NCBI RefSeq assembly: GCF_009649955.1
Contig: NZ_CP045875.1
Coordinates: forward strand, 3,046,001-3,110,000
DNA from: Heliorestis convoluta
GTDB taxonomy: Bacteria > Bacillota > Desulfitobacteriia > Heliobacteriales > Heliobacteriaceae
DNA length: 64,000 nucleotides
Direction: 5' to 3'
This document shows, one piece after another, positions 25,781-34,788 of the stretch. The position numbers and the translations under genes were made by a program. Within the stretch, counting starts at the first letter, position 1; the number at the start of each line of letters is the position of its first letter. Under the pieces are notes generated by a model. It worked only from the letters and a program-made list of their open reading frames with translations, was not told where the DNA came from and did no database searches.

Positions 25781-27454
25781 ATGTTCGACCCCAACGAAGT
25801 AGCTCAATTAAAAGAGAAAAAAGAACATTGGAAAACGAACAAACTGGATAAAGTAACACAACGATTTCCAGAGCGTCGGGCATCTTTTGCAACCGATAGT
25901 GACATTTCTGTCGATGCTGTCTACACACCAGATGATCTTGGATCCTTTGATTACAACGAACAGCTAGGCTTACCAGGTGAGTATCCTTATACACGAGGGG
26001 TACAACCGAACATGTATCGAGGTCGACTCTGGACCATGCGCCAGTACGCTGGTTTTGGGACAGCAGAAGAAACGAACAAGCGCTTTCGTTATTTATTAGA
26101 ACAAGGTCAGACAGGCCTCTCTTGCGCTTTCGATCTTCCTACACAAATCGGCTATGATTCGGACAGCGATCTTGCACAGGGAGAAATCGGAAAAGTAGGC
26201 GTAGCCATTGATACGCTGGCAGACATGGAGATTCTTTTTGATCAAATTCCTATGGACAAGGTTTCTACATCCATGACGATCAACGCACCTGCTGCTGTTC
26301 TACTGGCCATGTACATTGCTGTTGCAGAAAAGCAAGGCATCAGTGCCGATAAGCTGAACGGAACGATTCAAAACGATATCTTAAAAGAGTATATTGCTCG
26401 TGGAACTTATATTTTCCCACCAGAACCTTCAATGCGTCTCATTACTGATATCTTTGCATATTGTGCAGAGCAGGTACCAAACTGGAATACTATATCTATT
26501 TCGGGCTACCACATTCGTGAAGCAGGTTCCACAGCAGCCCAGGAAATTGCCTTTACACTTGCTGATGGCATTGCTTATGTACAAGCAGCTATCAATGCTG
26601 GACTGGATGTTGATAAATTTGCACCACGACTTTCTTTCTTCTTTAATGCACATCTGAACTTCTTCGAAGAAATTGCTAAGTTCCGAGCCGCTCGTAGAAT
26701 TTGGTCTAAAATCATGAAAGAGCGCTTTGGCGCTAAGAATCCCAAGTCATGGATGCTACGTTTCCATACACAAACAGCAGGTTCTACTTTAACAGCTCAA
26801 CAACCCAATGTAAATATTATGCGTGTCGCTTATCAAGCTTTGATGGCTGTACTCGGCGGCACCCAGTCTCTCCATACTAATTCTCGTGATGAAGCGCTTG
26901 CTCTGCCCAGCGAGGAATCTGTACTGATTGCTTTACGGACGCAACAAGTCATCGGTTACGAGATTGGTGCGGCTGATGTGGTCGATCCACTCGGTGGTTC
27001 TTATTTCGTGGAACATTTAACGGACGAGCTTGAAAAGAAAGCCATGGCTTATATCGATAAGATTGATTCAATAGGCGGTGCACCCAACGCTATCGAATTT
27101 ATGCAACGAGAGATTCAGGCTAGTGCCTACAAATATCAGCAAGAGATTGAGTCAGAAGATCGCGTCGTCATCGGTGTTAACAAGTTCAAGATGCAAGAAG
27201 AGCCTCCCAAAGATTTACTTCGCGTTGATCCAGCCCTTGGTGAAGCACAAAAAGCAAAGCTCAAGCAGATCAAAGAACAACGCGACCAAGCTCGCGTCCA
27301 GGCTGCTCTAGAAAGAGTACGTGCCACAGCACAAAGCAACGATAACTTGATGCCAGTCATTATTGATGCTGTTAAAGAATACGCTTCTCTGGGTGAAATT
27401 TGCGGTGTCCTTCGTGACGTTTATGGTGAATATCGTCAACAGATCATTTTCTAG
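25781..27454 (+). CDS. Methylmalonyl-CoA mutase, large (catalytic) subunit
   Basis: A 557-residue TIM-barrel subunit without its own cobalamin domain, which is the first part of the next gene. Substrate-specificity residues fit methylmalonyl-CoA and not isobutyryl-CoA: Tyr in MRQYAGFGT and Arg in [15 protein letters not shown]. Other signatures are [15 protein letters not shown] and [18 protein letters not shown]. It interconverts succinyl-CoA and (R)-methylmalonyl-CoA by a radical mechanism using adenosylcobalamin. ATG 25781 after GGGAGGT. No MeaB/ArgK chaperone gene is seen in the window. Confidence 0.94.
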   Translation: MFDPNEVAQLKEKKEHWKTNKLDKVTQRFPERRASFATDSDISVDAVYTPDDLGSFDYNEQLGLPGEYPYTRGVQPNMYRGRLWTMRQYAGFGTAEETNKRFRYLLEQGQTGLSCAFDLPTQIGYDSDSDLAQGEIGKVGVAIDTLADMEILFDQIPMDKVSTSMTINAPAAVLLAMYIAVAEKQGISADKLNGTIQNDILKEYIARGTYIFPPEPSMRLITDIFAYCAEQVPNWNTISISGYHIREAGSTAAQEIAFTLADGIAYVQAAINAGLDVDKFAPRLSFFFNAHLNFFEEIAKFRAARRIWSKIMKERFGAKNPKSWMLRFHTQTAGSTLTAQQPNVNIMRVAYQALMAVLGGTQSLHTNSRDEALALPSEESVLIALRTQQVIGYEIGAADVVDPLGGSYFVEHLTDELEKKAMAYIDKIDSIGGAPNAIEFMQREIQASAYKYQQEIESEDRVVIGVNKFKMQEEPPKDLLRVDPALGEAQKAKLKQIKEQRDQARVQAALERVRATAQSNDNLMPVIIDAVKEYASLGEICGVLRDVYGEYRQQIIF

Positions 27455-27475
27455 CTTTCAAGGAGGGTTGTTGCA

Positions 27476-28297
27476 ATGAATCAAAAACCAATTCGTGTTC
27501 TCGTCGCGAAACCAGGCTTAGACGGTCATGATCGAGGCGCCAAAGTTATCGCCCAGGCCCTACGAGATGCTGGTATGGAAGTTATTTACACGGGTCTTCG
27601 TCAGACACCGGATCAAATTGTTGAAGTAACGATTCAAGAAGACGTACAAGCAGTTGCTCTTAGTTCCTTATCAGGTGCTCACCTGCACCTTTTCCCACCT
27701 GTTGTTCAGAGGCTACGAGAACAAGGTATTCACGATGTACTTGTTATTGGCGGCGGCGTCATTCCTGACGAAGATATTTCGACTCTCAAGGAATCGGGTA
27801 TTTCTGCTGTCTTTACGCCTGGAACGTCAACGCAAGATGTGGTGCGCTACATTCAAGATCACTTTTATGGTCCTCAAGTAAAACCTCAAGTTCTAAAAAT
27901 CGACCATATTGGTATTGCAGTAAAAGACCTACAGCAGGCCATTGACTTCTATGAAAATGTCATCGGTATCAAGTGTACCATGATCGAAGAAGTACCTGAT
28001 CAGAAAGTAAAAGTAGCTTTCTTACCGACAGGTGACTCAGAAGTAGAGCTTCTAGAATCAACAGACCCAGAAGGTCCTGTGGCTAAGTTTATCGCCAAAA
28101 ATGGGGAAGGTATGCATCACATTGCTTACCGCGTTGACAACTTAGAAGCAAAGCTTGAAGAACTGAAAAAAGCAGGCGTCGCTTTGATCGACCAGAAGCC
28201 TCGTCGAGGTGCTGGTGGAGCTATGATCGCTTTCTTACATCCTAAGGGAACCTTTGGACACTTAGTAGAACTGTGCCAAAGGGAAGATGAAAAGTAA
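27476..28297 (+). CDS. Fusion: methylmalonyl-CoA mutase B12-binding subunit and methylmalonyl-CoA epimerase
   Basis: One 273-residue frame holds two normally separate proteins. Residues 1-133 are the cobalamin-binding small mutase subunit: [13 protein letters not shown] with the DxHxxG cobalt-ligand motif, SSLSGAH and GGGVIP. After a short linker, residues about 140-273 are methylmalonyl-CoA epimerase (VOC fold) with metal ligands in [20 protein letters not shown] and HLVEL. There is no stop or ribosome binding site between the halves, so the mutase and the enzyme that supplies its (R)-isomer are physically joined. Confidence 0.93.
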   Translation: MNQKPIRVLVAKPGLDGHDRGAKVIAQALRDAGMEVIYTGLRQTPDQIVEVTIQEDVQAVALSSLSGAHLHLFPPVVQRLREQGIHDVLVIGGGVIPDEDISTLKESGISAVFTPGTSTQDVVRYIQDHFYGPQVKPQVLKIDHIGIAVKDLQQAIDFYENVIGIKCTMIEEVPDQKVKVAFLPTGDSEVELLESTDPEGPVAKFIAKNGEGMHHIAYRVDNLEAKLEELKKAGVALIDQKPRRGAGGAMIAFLHPKGTFGHLVELCQREDEK

Positions 28298-28323
28298 TTG
28301 AATGCATGGGAGGTTGCTATCCT

Positions 28324-29859
28324 TTGAACATGGAAGAACGTTTGGCTCAATTGGAGCAATATCGTGAGAAGATCAAAGGTGGCGGAGGACCGAAACGGAT
28401 CGCCAAACAACATGAAGCAGGCAAACTAACAGCACGCGAGCGGATTGATATGCTTCTCGATGCGGGCTCATTCGTAGAAGTAGGCGTTTTTGTAGGGAAA
28501 TCAGACTTTGCCAACCTTGAGAATCCAGGTGAAGGCGTTGTAGTTGGTCAAGGTACCATCGATGGTCGTCTTGTCTATGTCTATGCGCAAGACTTTACTG
28601 TATCAGGCGGTTCCCTCTCTAAAGCACATGCTGATAAGATCTGCAAAGTTATGGACCTTGCCCTTAAAAACGGTGCACCTTGCATCGGTCTCAATGACTC
28701 TGGTGGCGCTCGTATTCAAGAAGGTGTAGATTCTCTCGATGGTTATGGAAACATTTTCTATCGGAATACCATTTCTTCCGGTGTCATTCCTCAGATTTCA
28801 GCCATCTTAGGGCCTTGCGCCGGCGGTGCTGTCTATTCACCCGCTCTTACGGACTTTATATTTATGGTGGACGGCATTTCAAGAATGTTTATTACAGGTC
28901 CGCAAGTAATCAAAGCGGTCACAGGTGAAGATGTTTCTCCTGAAGAGCTCGGTGGTGCTTTAACGCACAATCAAAAATCTGGTGTTGCTCACTTTATGGC
29001 TGATAGCGAAGAAGAAAGTTTTGCACAGATTCGCACTCTTTTATCCTATCTACCCTCTAACAACATGGAAGATCCCCCTATGGCAGATCCAGTAGCACCA
29101 GAATTAGATCCAGAAGAGTTGCTGGCAATCATTCCTGAAAGCCCGAACCAGGGTTATGACATGCGTGATATTTTAATGCGTATTGTCGATGGTGGCTCCT
29201 ACTTTGAAGTTCAGCCATTGTGGGCACAAAACGGAATTACGGCCTTTGGGCGCATCAATGGTCGTCCAGTCGGTATATTGGCCAATCAGCCAAAAGTTCT
29301 TGCCGGTTGCCTTGACATAGATGTTTCTGACAAACTGGCTCGCTTTGTTCGCTTCTGCAATGCTTTTAACATTCCTTTATTAACTTTTGAAGATGTTCCT
29401 GGCTTTTTACCTGGTACGAACCAAGAGTATGGCGGCATCATTCGACATGGTGCAAAAATGCTATATGCATATTCAGAAGCAACAGTACCTAAAATCACAA
29501 TTATTTTACGCAAAGCTTATGGAGGCGCCTATCTAGCCATGTGCGGTAAGCCTCTCGGTTGCGACGTTGCTTACGCTTGGCCTACTGCTGAAATTGCTGT
29601 CATGGGTCCAGAAGGGGCAGCCAACATTATTTATCGTAAAGAAATTGAAAATGCAGAAGATCCTATTACAATGCGTCAACAAATGGTGGAGCGATACCGG
29701 GAAGAAGTATCAAACCCCTATATCGCAACAGCCCGTGGCTATGTAGAAGATATTATTGATCCTAGAGAAACACGGAGTCGGCTTATTGCAACGTTAGAAG
29801 CTCTTGCGAACAAGCGTGAAAGTAGACCAGTGAAGAAGAACGGTAATATTCCTGTATAA
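28324..29859 (+). CDS. mmdA: Methylmalonyl-CoA carboxyltransferase, 12S-type subunit
   Basis: A 511-residue acyl-CoA carboxyltransferase with two crotonase-like halves. Start TTG 28324 (MNMEERLAQL) has GGGAGG ten bases upstream. Motifs: NDSGGARIQEGVDSLDGY, GPCAGGAVYSPAL and FEDVPGFLPGTNQEYGGI. The family includes propionyl-CoA carboxylase beta, methylmalonyl-CoA decarboxylase alpha and transcarboxylase 12S. A 5S-type gene and a biotin carrier lie downstream, and no biotin carboxylase or membrane beta subunit is seen, so a transcarboxylase role is the best reading. Confidence 0.92.
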   Translation: MNMEERLAQLEQYREKIKGGGGPKRIAKQHEAGKLTARERIDMLLDAGSFVEVGVFVGKSDFANLENPGEGVVVGQGTIDGRLVYVYAQDFTVSGGSLSKAHADKICKVMDLALKNGAPCIGLNDSGGARIQEGVDSLDGYGNIFYRNTISSGVIPQISAILGPCAGGAVYSPALTDFIFMVDGISRMFITGPQVIKAVTGEDVSPEELGGALTHNQKSGVAHFMADSEEESFAQIRTLLSYLPSNNMEDPPMADPVAPELDPEELLAIIPESPNQGYDMRDILMRIVDGGSYFEVQPLWAQNGITAFGRINGRPVGILANQPKVLAGCLDIDVSDKLARFVRFCNAFNIPLLTFEDVPGFLPGTNQEYGGIIRHGAKMLYAYSEATVPKITIILRKAYGGAYLAMCGKPLGCDVAYAWPTAEIAVMGPEGAANIIYRKEIENAEDPITMRQQMVERYREEVSNPYIATARGYVEDIIDPRETRSRLIATLEALANKRESRPVKKNGNIPV

Positions 29860-29966
29860 AGAGCGGTTATCAATCTTACGCAGGGAATAGTACTATTTCT
29901 ATATAGTTGACGATTCCTGAACGTATGAGCAATACAATCCCGCTTCGGAAAGGAGTTGGGTTCATA

Positions 29967-30689
29967 TTGGTCCGTACTAGACAGGGTGGCTCCCGTAGCC
30001 CCTTACGGCAAAAGCAAGCACAAGTGGCGGCCATGATCTGCGCCCAATGCTATGAACAGATAGAAAAGCTCGATCAAAAGTCTGGTCGAATCACTGTTAG
30101 AAGTAACGGAATAACATCGAACACCGCTTCAGCTTGGTCTGGAAGAGCAGGCTGGCGTGCACGAGGCCGTGCAGAAGCACTTGGACAAAAGACAACAGAT
30201 CGGTCCATAGAAGAAATCGCCAGGCAAGTCGCATCTCGAATGCCTGAAAGCGGGAGGGAAATATTTGTGAAAAAGTTTAAGGTTCGTGTTGATAACCAGA
30301 TGTTCTATGTTGAAGTGGAAGAAATTCCTGGTGAAGGCGAAGGCTTTGCCACAACGGCTGTACCAGCACAAGTAGCAGCCCCTGCTGCCAAGGTGGCACC
30401 GAAAGTAGCAGCGCCAAAAGCGGCAGCTCCTAAAGTAGCAGCCCCAGCCAAAGCAGCAGCACCGGCGGCTGGTGGAGAGGGAGCTGTACAAGCACCTATG
30501 CCAGGAACAATTATCGATGTAAGAGTCACTGTTGGTCAACAAGTCAATGCTGGCGATACAGTTGTGGTACTGGAAGCGATGAAAATGGAAAATGAACTGG
30601 CTGCACCGAAAAGCGGTACGGTGCAAGATATTGGCGTCAAAAAAGGTCAGGCCGTCAATGCAGGTGAGGTACTGGTACGCATTGGCTAA
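29967..30689 (+). CDS. MmdD-like segment fused in frame to biotin carboxyl carrier protein
   Basis: The frame is continuous from TTG 29967 (AAGGAG 12 bases upstream) to the stop, 240 residues. Residues 1-95 resemble the small soluble delta/gamma-type subunits of sodium-pump decarboxylases (QVAAMICAQCYEQIE, ASAWSGRAGWRARGRAEAL). From about residue 100 the protein is a biotin carrier: a linker rich in Ala/Pro/Lys, then the biotinyl domain with VLEAMKMEN. GTG 30267 has GGGAGGG at good spacing and begins MKKFKVRV, the usual carrier N-terminus, so a separate 140-residue carrier could also be made from the same frame. Confidence 0.85.
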   Translation: MVRTRQGGSRSPLRQKQAQVAAMICAQCYEQIEKLDQKSGRITVRSNGITSNTASAWSGRAGWRARGRAEALGQKTTDRSIEEIARQVASRMPESGREIFVKKFKVRVDNQMFYVEVEEIPGEGEGFATTAVPAQVAAPAAKVAPKVAAPKAAAPKVAAPAKAAAPAAGGEGAVQAPMPGTIIDVRVTVGQQVNAGDTVVVLEAMKMENELAAPKSGTVQDIGVKKGQAVNAGEVLVRIG

Positions 30690-30721
30690 GACCAGACCAT
30701 AAGGTCAGGAGGAAAGCGAGC

Positions 30722-32125
30722 ATGGAAAGAGGTCTTGTTAAGTTCACCGACACTACGTTGCGTGATAGTCATCAGTCTCTACTGGCCACTCGAATGAAAA
30801 TCGAAGACATGCTGCCGATTATTGATAAAATAGACGCAATCGGCTACCATTCTCTCGAAGTATGGGGTGGAGCAACCTTTGATACCACAATGCGCTTTCT
30901 CAATGAAGATCCCTGGGAGCGTCTATCTATCATAAAACAATATTGTAAAACACCTTTGCAGATGTTATTGCGAGGTCAAAACGTCGTAGGTTATAAACAT
31001 TATGCCGACGATGTTCTCGAAGCGTTCGTCATGTATGCTTGCAAGCACGGCATGGATATCTTCCGTGTCTTTGATGCGCTCAACGACGTACGTAACATGG
31101 AAAAAGCCATAGAATACGTCAAAAAATATGGCGGTCATGCCCAAGCTGTTGTCTCCTATTCGATTAGCCCTATTCATGACGTAGCTTATCACGTTAACAT
31201 GGCCAAAGAGCTTCAAAAACGTGGTGCTGACTCCATTTGCGTAAAAGACATGGCGGGAATCATGGCACCAGGTCCTGCTTATGAAATCGTCAAAGGCATC
31301 AAAGAAGAAGTCGGACTTATGGTACAAGTACACACCCACTATACCTCTGGTATGGGTGCTATGATGTATATGAAAGCAATAGAAGCAGGTGCTGATGTTG
31401 TGGACACAGCCATCTCATCTCTCGCTTTATCGACATCGCAACCTGCTACAGAATCCATGATTGTTTCTTTAGAAAGCCTAGGTTACAAAACCAATCTAGA
31501 CTTACACAAACTGAAAGAAATTGCAGACTACTTTAAAGATGTTCGTAAAAAATACCGTGAGTTTGACTTAACCGATGGCACACCTGATACGAACGTTCTT
31601 GTCTATCAGGTTCCAGGCGGTATGATCTCCAATTTCTTATCGCAGCTAGCACAGCAAAATGCACTGCATAAACTTCCAGAAGTGCTAGCAGAAGTGCCAA
31701 AAGTTAGGGAAGACTTCGGTTTCCCACCTCTTGTTACACCTTCTAGCCAGATTGTAGGCGCCCAGGCTGCCTTAAACGTCTTACTTGGTGAACGTTATAA
31801 AATGGCAACGAATGAAGTAAAACAGTACATGCGTGGTTTCTACGGCGAACCACCGGGTCCAGTAAATGAAGATGTTCGCAAAAAGATCATTGGTAATGAA
31901 GAAGTGATCCATTGTCGCCCTGCCGATCTAATTCCGCCAGGTATGGAGGAAGCAAAGAAAGGCGTAGCGCCGGTGATGCAGAAAGAGGAAGATGTTGTTT
32001 CATACGCTATCTTCCCCAATGTTGCCTATGGCTTTTTGGAAGAGAAGTTGTCTAAGAAGACAGGCGTTGATTTTAAGTTAGCCCAGGAAATGTCTGAAGG
32101 AGATAAGCCTGTCTATCCAGCCTAG
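30722..32125 (+). CDS. Pyruvate/oxaloacetate-side carboxyltransferase, 5S-type subunit
   Basis: A 467-residue TIM-barrel carboxyltransferase. Metal and substrate motifs FTDTTLRDSHQS and VHTHYTSGMGA, and the carbamylated Lys in CVKDMAGIM. Families with this domain are transcarboxylase 5S, oxaloacetate decarboxylase alpha and pyruvate carboxylase B; the shorter length without a fused biotin domain fits the carrier encoded just upstream. With the 12S-like protein it would give pyruvate + methylmalonyl-CoA = oxaloacetate + propionyl-CoA. Good terminator downstream. Confidence 0.9.
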   Translation: MERGLVKFTDTTLRDSHQSLLATRMKIEDMLPIIDKIDAIGYHSLEVWGGATFDTTMRFLNEDPWERLSIIKQYCKTPLQMLLRGQNVVGYKHYADDVLEAFVMYACKHGMDIFRVFDALNDVRNMEKAIEYVKKYGGHAQAVVSYSISPIHDVAYHVNMAKELQKRGADSICVKDMAGIMAPGPAYEIVKGIKEEVGLMVQVHTHYTSGMGAMMYMKAIEAGADVVDTAISSLALSTSQPATESMIVSLESLGYKTNLDLHKLKEIADYFKDVRKKYREFDLTDGTPDTNVLVYQVPGGMISNFLSQLAQQNALHKLPEVLAEVPKVREDFGFPPLVTPSSQIVGAQAALNVLLGERYKMATNEVKQYMRGFYGEPPGPVNEDVRKKIIGNEEVIHCRPADLIPPGMEEAKKGVAPVMQKEEDVVSYAIFPNVAYGFLEEKLSKKTGVDFKLAQEMSEGDKPVYPA

Positions 32126-32147
32126 CGATAGCAGCCATAAAAGCATA

Positions 32148-32190
32148 CAAAAAAGACTGGTCCTTGTAAAAAGGTGACCAGTCTTTTTTG
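32148..32190. terminator. Bidirectional intrinsic terminator
   Basis: AAAAAAGACTGGTC pairs perfectly with GACCAGTCTTTTTT around a 12-base loop, between the carboxyltransferase gene and the convergent minus-strand gene. Confidence 0.92.
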
Positions 32191-32196
32191 TGTCTC

Positions 32197-33015
32197 TTAA
32201 TCTTCAAACACAACATTATCAATATGCACATTTACAGCACGAACAGAAACACCAAGTCCAGAATCAAGCACCTGCAGCACCCGTTCTTGAATGGCTTTGC
32301 CAAGTTGATTCAAAGGTTGTCCGCCGTAGAGGGTTACGAAAAGATCGACAATGATATCACCGTCATTATAATCTACATCAACCTTCTCTATGGTCGCTAC
32401 ACCTTCAATTGTACCTGCTTGATAGGTAACACTATCAATAAGAGCAGGACTAGAGATGGAAAGGTTACCAAGAGATGTAAAGGTAGGTCTTACAATAGAC
32501 TGTTCTGCCCAGGCTTTTCGCTCTTCACTTTTTTTGCGAAAGAATACTTTGATCGGATTAATCAAACCATCAGACCAGCGCTTTTTCACTTCAAAAGCAG
32601 GTGCAGGTACGACGTGTTTGCCCAGTTGCATACGATGATAACGAGCTTTGCGGATTTCTTTCGTCGATGCTACATCTTCAATGCGAATGATTTCTTTTAT
32701 TTTTGGCAGATCCAGTCGAGTCGCAATTTTTTTGACCATTCCGTCGGATGTACCCAGAATAAGCACACCTTGTGGAGATAGTTCAGCCAGTGCTTTTTTG
32801 GCATCATCCCGATGTTTTTCTTCATGAAACAAAGCTGTCTTAATAGCGCCGATGCGGGTTGCTGCTTTTTTGGCGGATATGCCTGCTAATATCTTATTGC
32901 TTTGTATTAACAGACCATCGTCGATGATGACCTGACAGTGTATGTCGTGGGCCAAACGGATGGCTCTGTGGCTTTTCCCAGTACCACTGGGACCGACGAA
33001 AGCGTATATCTGCAT
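32197..33015 (-). CDS. P-loop NTPase fused to Asp23/Gls24 domain
   Basis: A 272-residue protein. Residues 1-120 are a P-loop domain with Walker A FVGPSGTGKSHRA and VIIDDG and VLILGTSDG segments, like nucleoside/adenylate kinases. The C-terminal part (about 165-272) is an Asp23/Gls24 (YloU, DUF322) domain: GTIEGVATIEKVDVDY, IVDLFVTLYGGQPLNQLG and VRAVNVHIDNVVF. Asp23 proteins are envelope-stress or membrane-associated scaffold proteins; a kinase-like partner on the same chain is unusual. No membrane segment. Function unknown. Confidence 0.85.
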   Translation of the reverse strand: MQIYAFVGPSGTGKSHRAIRLAHDIHCQVIIDDGLLIQSNKILAGISAKKAATRIGAIKTALFHEEKHRDDAKKALAELSPQGVLILGTSDGMVKKIATRLDLPKIKEIIRIEDVASTKEIRKARYHRMQLGKHVVPAPAFEVKKRWSDGLINPIKVFFRKKSEERKAWAEQSIVRPTFTSLGNLSISSPALIDSVTYQAGTIEGVATIEKVDVDYNDGDIIVDLFVTLYGGQPLNQLGKAIQERVLQVLDSGLGVSVRAVNVHIDNVVFED

Positions 33016-33168
33016 CTTATTTCCCTCTCTGATATTTCCTAGTATCTGCTTTTATGATTTTTATATCGACCGGATATGGCGGGTTTAACAGGTAAATAGA
33101 ATAATCATCAAAATGGTTGTGCTCACCCGGGCATGAGAGGTTGGTACGAAAATAGCTACTCTGTGGTG

Positions 33169-33283
33169 GGGTCAGGCGTTATGAATTCCTTCCGAACGGA
33201 CTCATCCCACGCCATAAGCGGCAGCAAGCTGCCGATGGCTGAGGTCTGAAGTCCTCTCTCCAGGAAGTCATAACGCCTGACCC
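33169..33283 (-). ncRNA. Structured hairpin element A (115 bases)
   Basis: Terminal arms GGGTCAGGCGTTATGA (33169-33184) and its exact complement (33268-33283) enclose an inner branched region with GGCAGC/GCTGCC. Its reverse complement aligns along its length with element B at 33412-33527: shared GGACTT, GACCTCAGC, AGCTTGCTG and GCGTGGGA blocks. The outer stems differ in sequence but both pair, which argues for conserved RNA structure or a miniature mobile element. Not a family I can name. Confidence 0.6.
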
Positions 33284-33411
33284 AGGTACACCTTGCTGGT
33301 TGTGACTGCGTTTTGGCTTATTGCAAATACAATAAATAGGCAGTTGCGTATACATAGCAGAAAGATGCGCAAAGCAATGTCAACGGAAGTAACAATCAGC
33401 AAAAACCTTCT

Positions 33412-33527
33412 GGGACTGGGCATCACGCTTTCCGCAGCGGGACTTGGGACCTCAGCGTATCAGTAGCTTGCTGGCGGTAACAGCGTGGGACCAGTCCAGA
33501 GCGGAGGAAAGCGTGATGACCAGTCCC
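33412..33527 (+). ncRNA. Structured hairpin element B (116 bases)
   Basis: Arms of 22 bases (33412-33433 and 33506-33527, beginning GGGACTGGGCATCACGC) pair with one mismatch. An inner GGACTTGG/CCAGTCC stem and a loop with CAGTAGCTTGCTGG follow. Homologous to element A in opposite orientation, 128 bases away. No T tail and no protein frame. Could be a small RNA gene, a MITE-like palindromic element, or part of a larger structured transcript. Confidence 0.6.
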
Positions 33528-34566
33528 CTCTATGAAGTAACCCCAACGTAATCAGGAAACATTGATTTTCATCCTTAGTTTTGCCCGGACATTGTGCCCG
33601 GACAAAAGCAGGATTCTGCTTTCTATTATACCATGTTAGAGCAAATCGTCTATGGCTTAACAAAATTAAAGGAAATTATTTACTATTTAATTAAAAAAGA
33701 AAGTGGAAAAAGAAGGAAAATAATTCCATATGGCGAATATAGTTTTAGAGTTTTTTATGAAGGAAAGGTGATGCTTATGGGCTGAGTTACCGAGGCAATG
33801 GTACTGACTCTGAAATCGATGTTTCCAATGCGTGATGCTGCAACTGTGGTGGTAGCTTTCGTAACGGCAGCACGTTACGGTGCAGAGAGGGATTTGTTCA
33901 GGAGGGCATTGCCAGAGGGGGCGTTATTTCATGCTTCTCTGATAAATTGTTTCGTTGTTGATCCTTTTTGCAGAGCGGAAACCCTGATTGGTAGGGAAAG
34001 CAGAAAGGTGAAGCATTCTCTTAAACCACGGAGGGTGATGGAGCGGGGAAGTAATAGGCCGGCATGAATAGCTAGATTAAGAAAGGAGGAGAAGGTCATA
34101 ACGGGAGGGTAATCGTTTTGTTATGGAATGACATAGAAGCTCGAGCAAATGACAATAAATTTTTTATGATGGTTCATTTTATCAGGTCTAATTCTTATAT
34201 TCTTTTGTCTCATCGGTGCTCACAAGCGCTGTATTAAGAAAAGCGATACCCAATGGGGAACAGCCGATAGACAAGGTGACAAATCATGCAGTCGGCAGCT
34301 GCGTGTATCATAGAGGAGGGTTAGGAGACCGGAAGCTTGGTATGGCTCCGGTCTCTATGTTTGGAGAATACTTTTGTGTTACATAAGCGAGTAATCAGGT
34401 TTTGTTGTATAAAAAATAAAAATCTTTTTGAGTTATCTATCCAAATGAAAGTGCATATATTCCTGTAAGTCTCTTTCCTTCCTGAATGTAAGACAGGCTT
34501 TCGACGCTATCAAAGTTCTAGAGACTTGGGTTGTAACGTAGCGATAGAAGGGACTGAAAAAAAGCG
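33528..34566. other. Gene-poor region with one further structured segment
   Basis: About 1 kb without a gene I can support. It starts with two copies of TGCCCGGACA 13 bases apart (33582 and 33595). An AT-rich stretch follows (33640-33780), then a more GC-rich part. At 34244-34309 GATAC/GTATC encloses GCCGA/TCGGC, and a 9-bp hairpin GAGACCGGA/TCCGGTCTC follows at 34325-34355; these could be a leader RNA with a terminator-like stem, 200 bases before the next gene. Two short frames here (33633-33785, 33798-34067) lack ribosome binding sites and look spurious. Confidence 0.45.
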
Positions 34567-34755
34567 ATGAACGGACCTATCAATGATAAAAATACGCCAT
34601 TTATACCATCTGATGAGTTTCAAAAAATGCAACAAATGGTAGAGGAAGTAGAAACCAAAGTTACGGATTTAGAAAAGCAGATGGAAGTGCTAGCTAGGCA
34701 TATGGTCCGAGTGGGTGAGCAGTTGGATCTATTGCTAAAAACAGGCTCTAAGTAA
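34567..34755 (+). CDS. Small coiled-coil protein, 62 residues
   Basis: Starts at ATG 34567; the upstream sequence is purine-rich but has no clear AGGAGG. The central part (MQQMVEEVETKVTDLEKQMEVLARHMVRVGEQLDLLL) has heptad-like hydrophobic spacing, so a short coiled coil is likely. It lies 33 bases before the sensor-like gene and may be its co-transcribed partner. No family recognised. Confidence 0.65.
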   Translation: MNGPINDKNTPFIPSDEFQKMQQMVEEVETKVTDLEKQMEVLARHMVRVGEQLDLLLKTGSK

Positions 34756-34788
34756 GAATATGATGCTTCTGTGTGGAGGAACGGTGCG

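Noticed and set aside
30129-30626. 165-residue minus-strand frame rich in Cys, Arg and Trp
   Set aside because: Antisense shadow of the biotin carrier gene's Ala/Pro/Lys linker.
33594-33785. 63-residue plus-strand frame after element B
   Set aside because: No ribosome binding site, AT-rich low-complexity sequence and no recognisable protein motif.
33798-34067. 89-residue plus-strand frame in the gene-poor region
   Set aside because: No start signal, composition unlike neighbouring genes, and no recognised motif.
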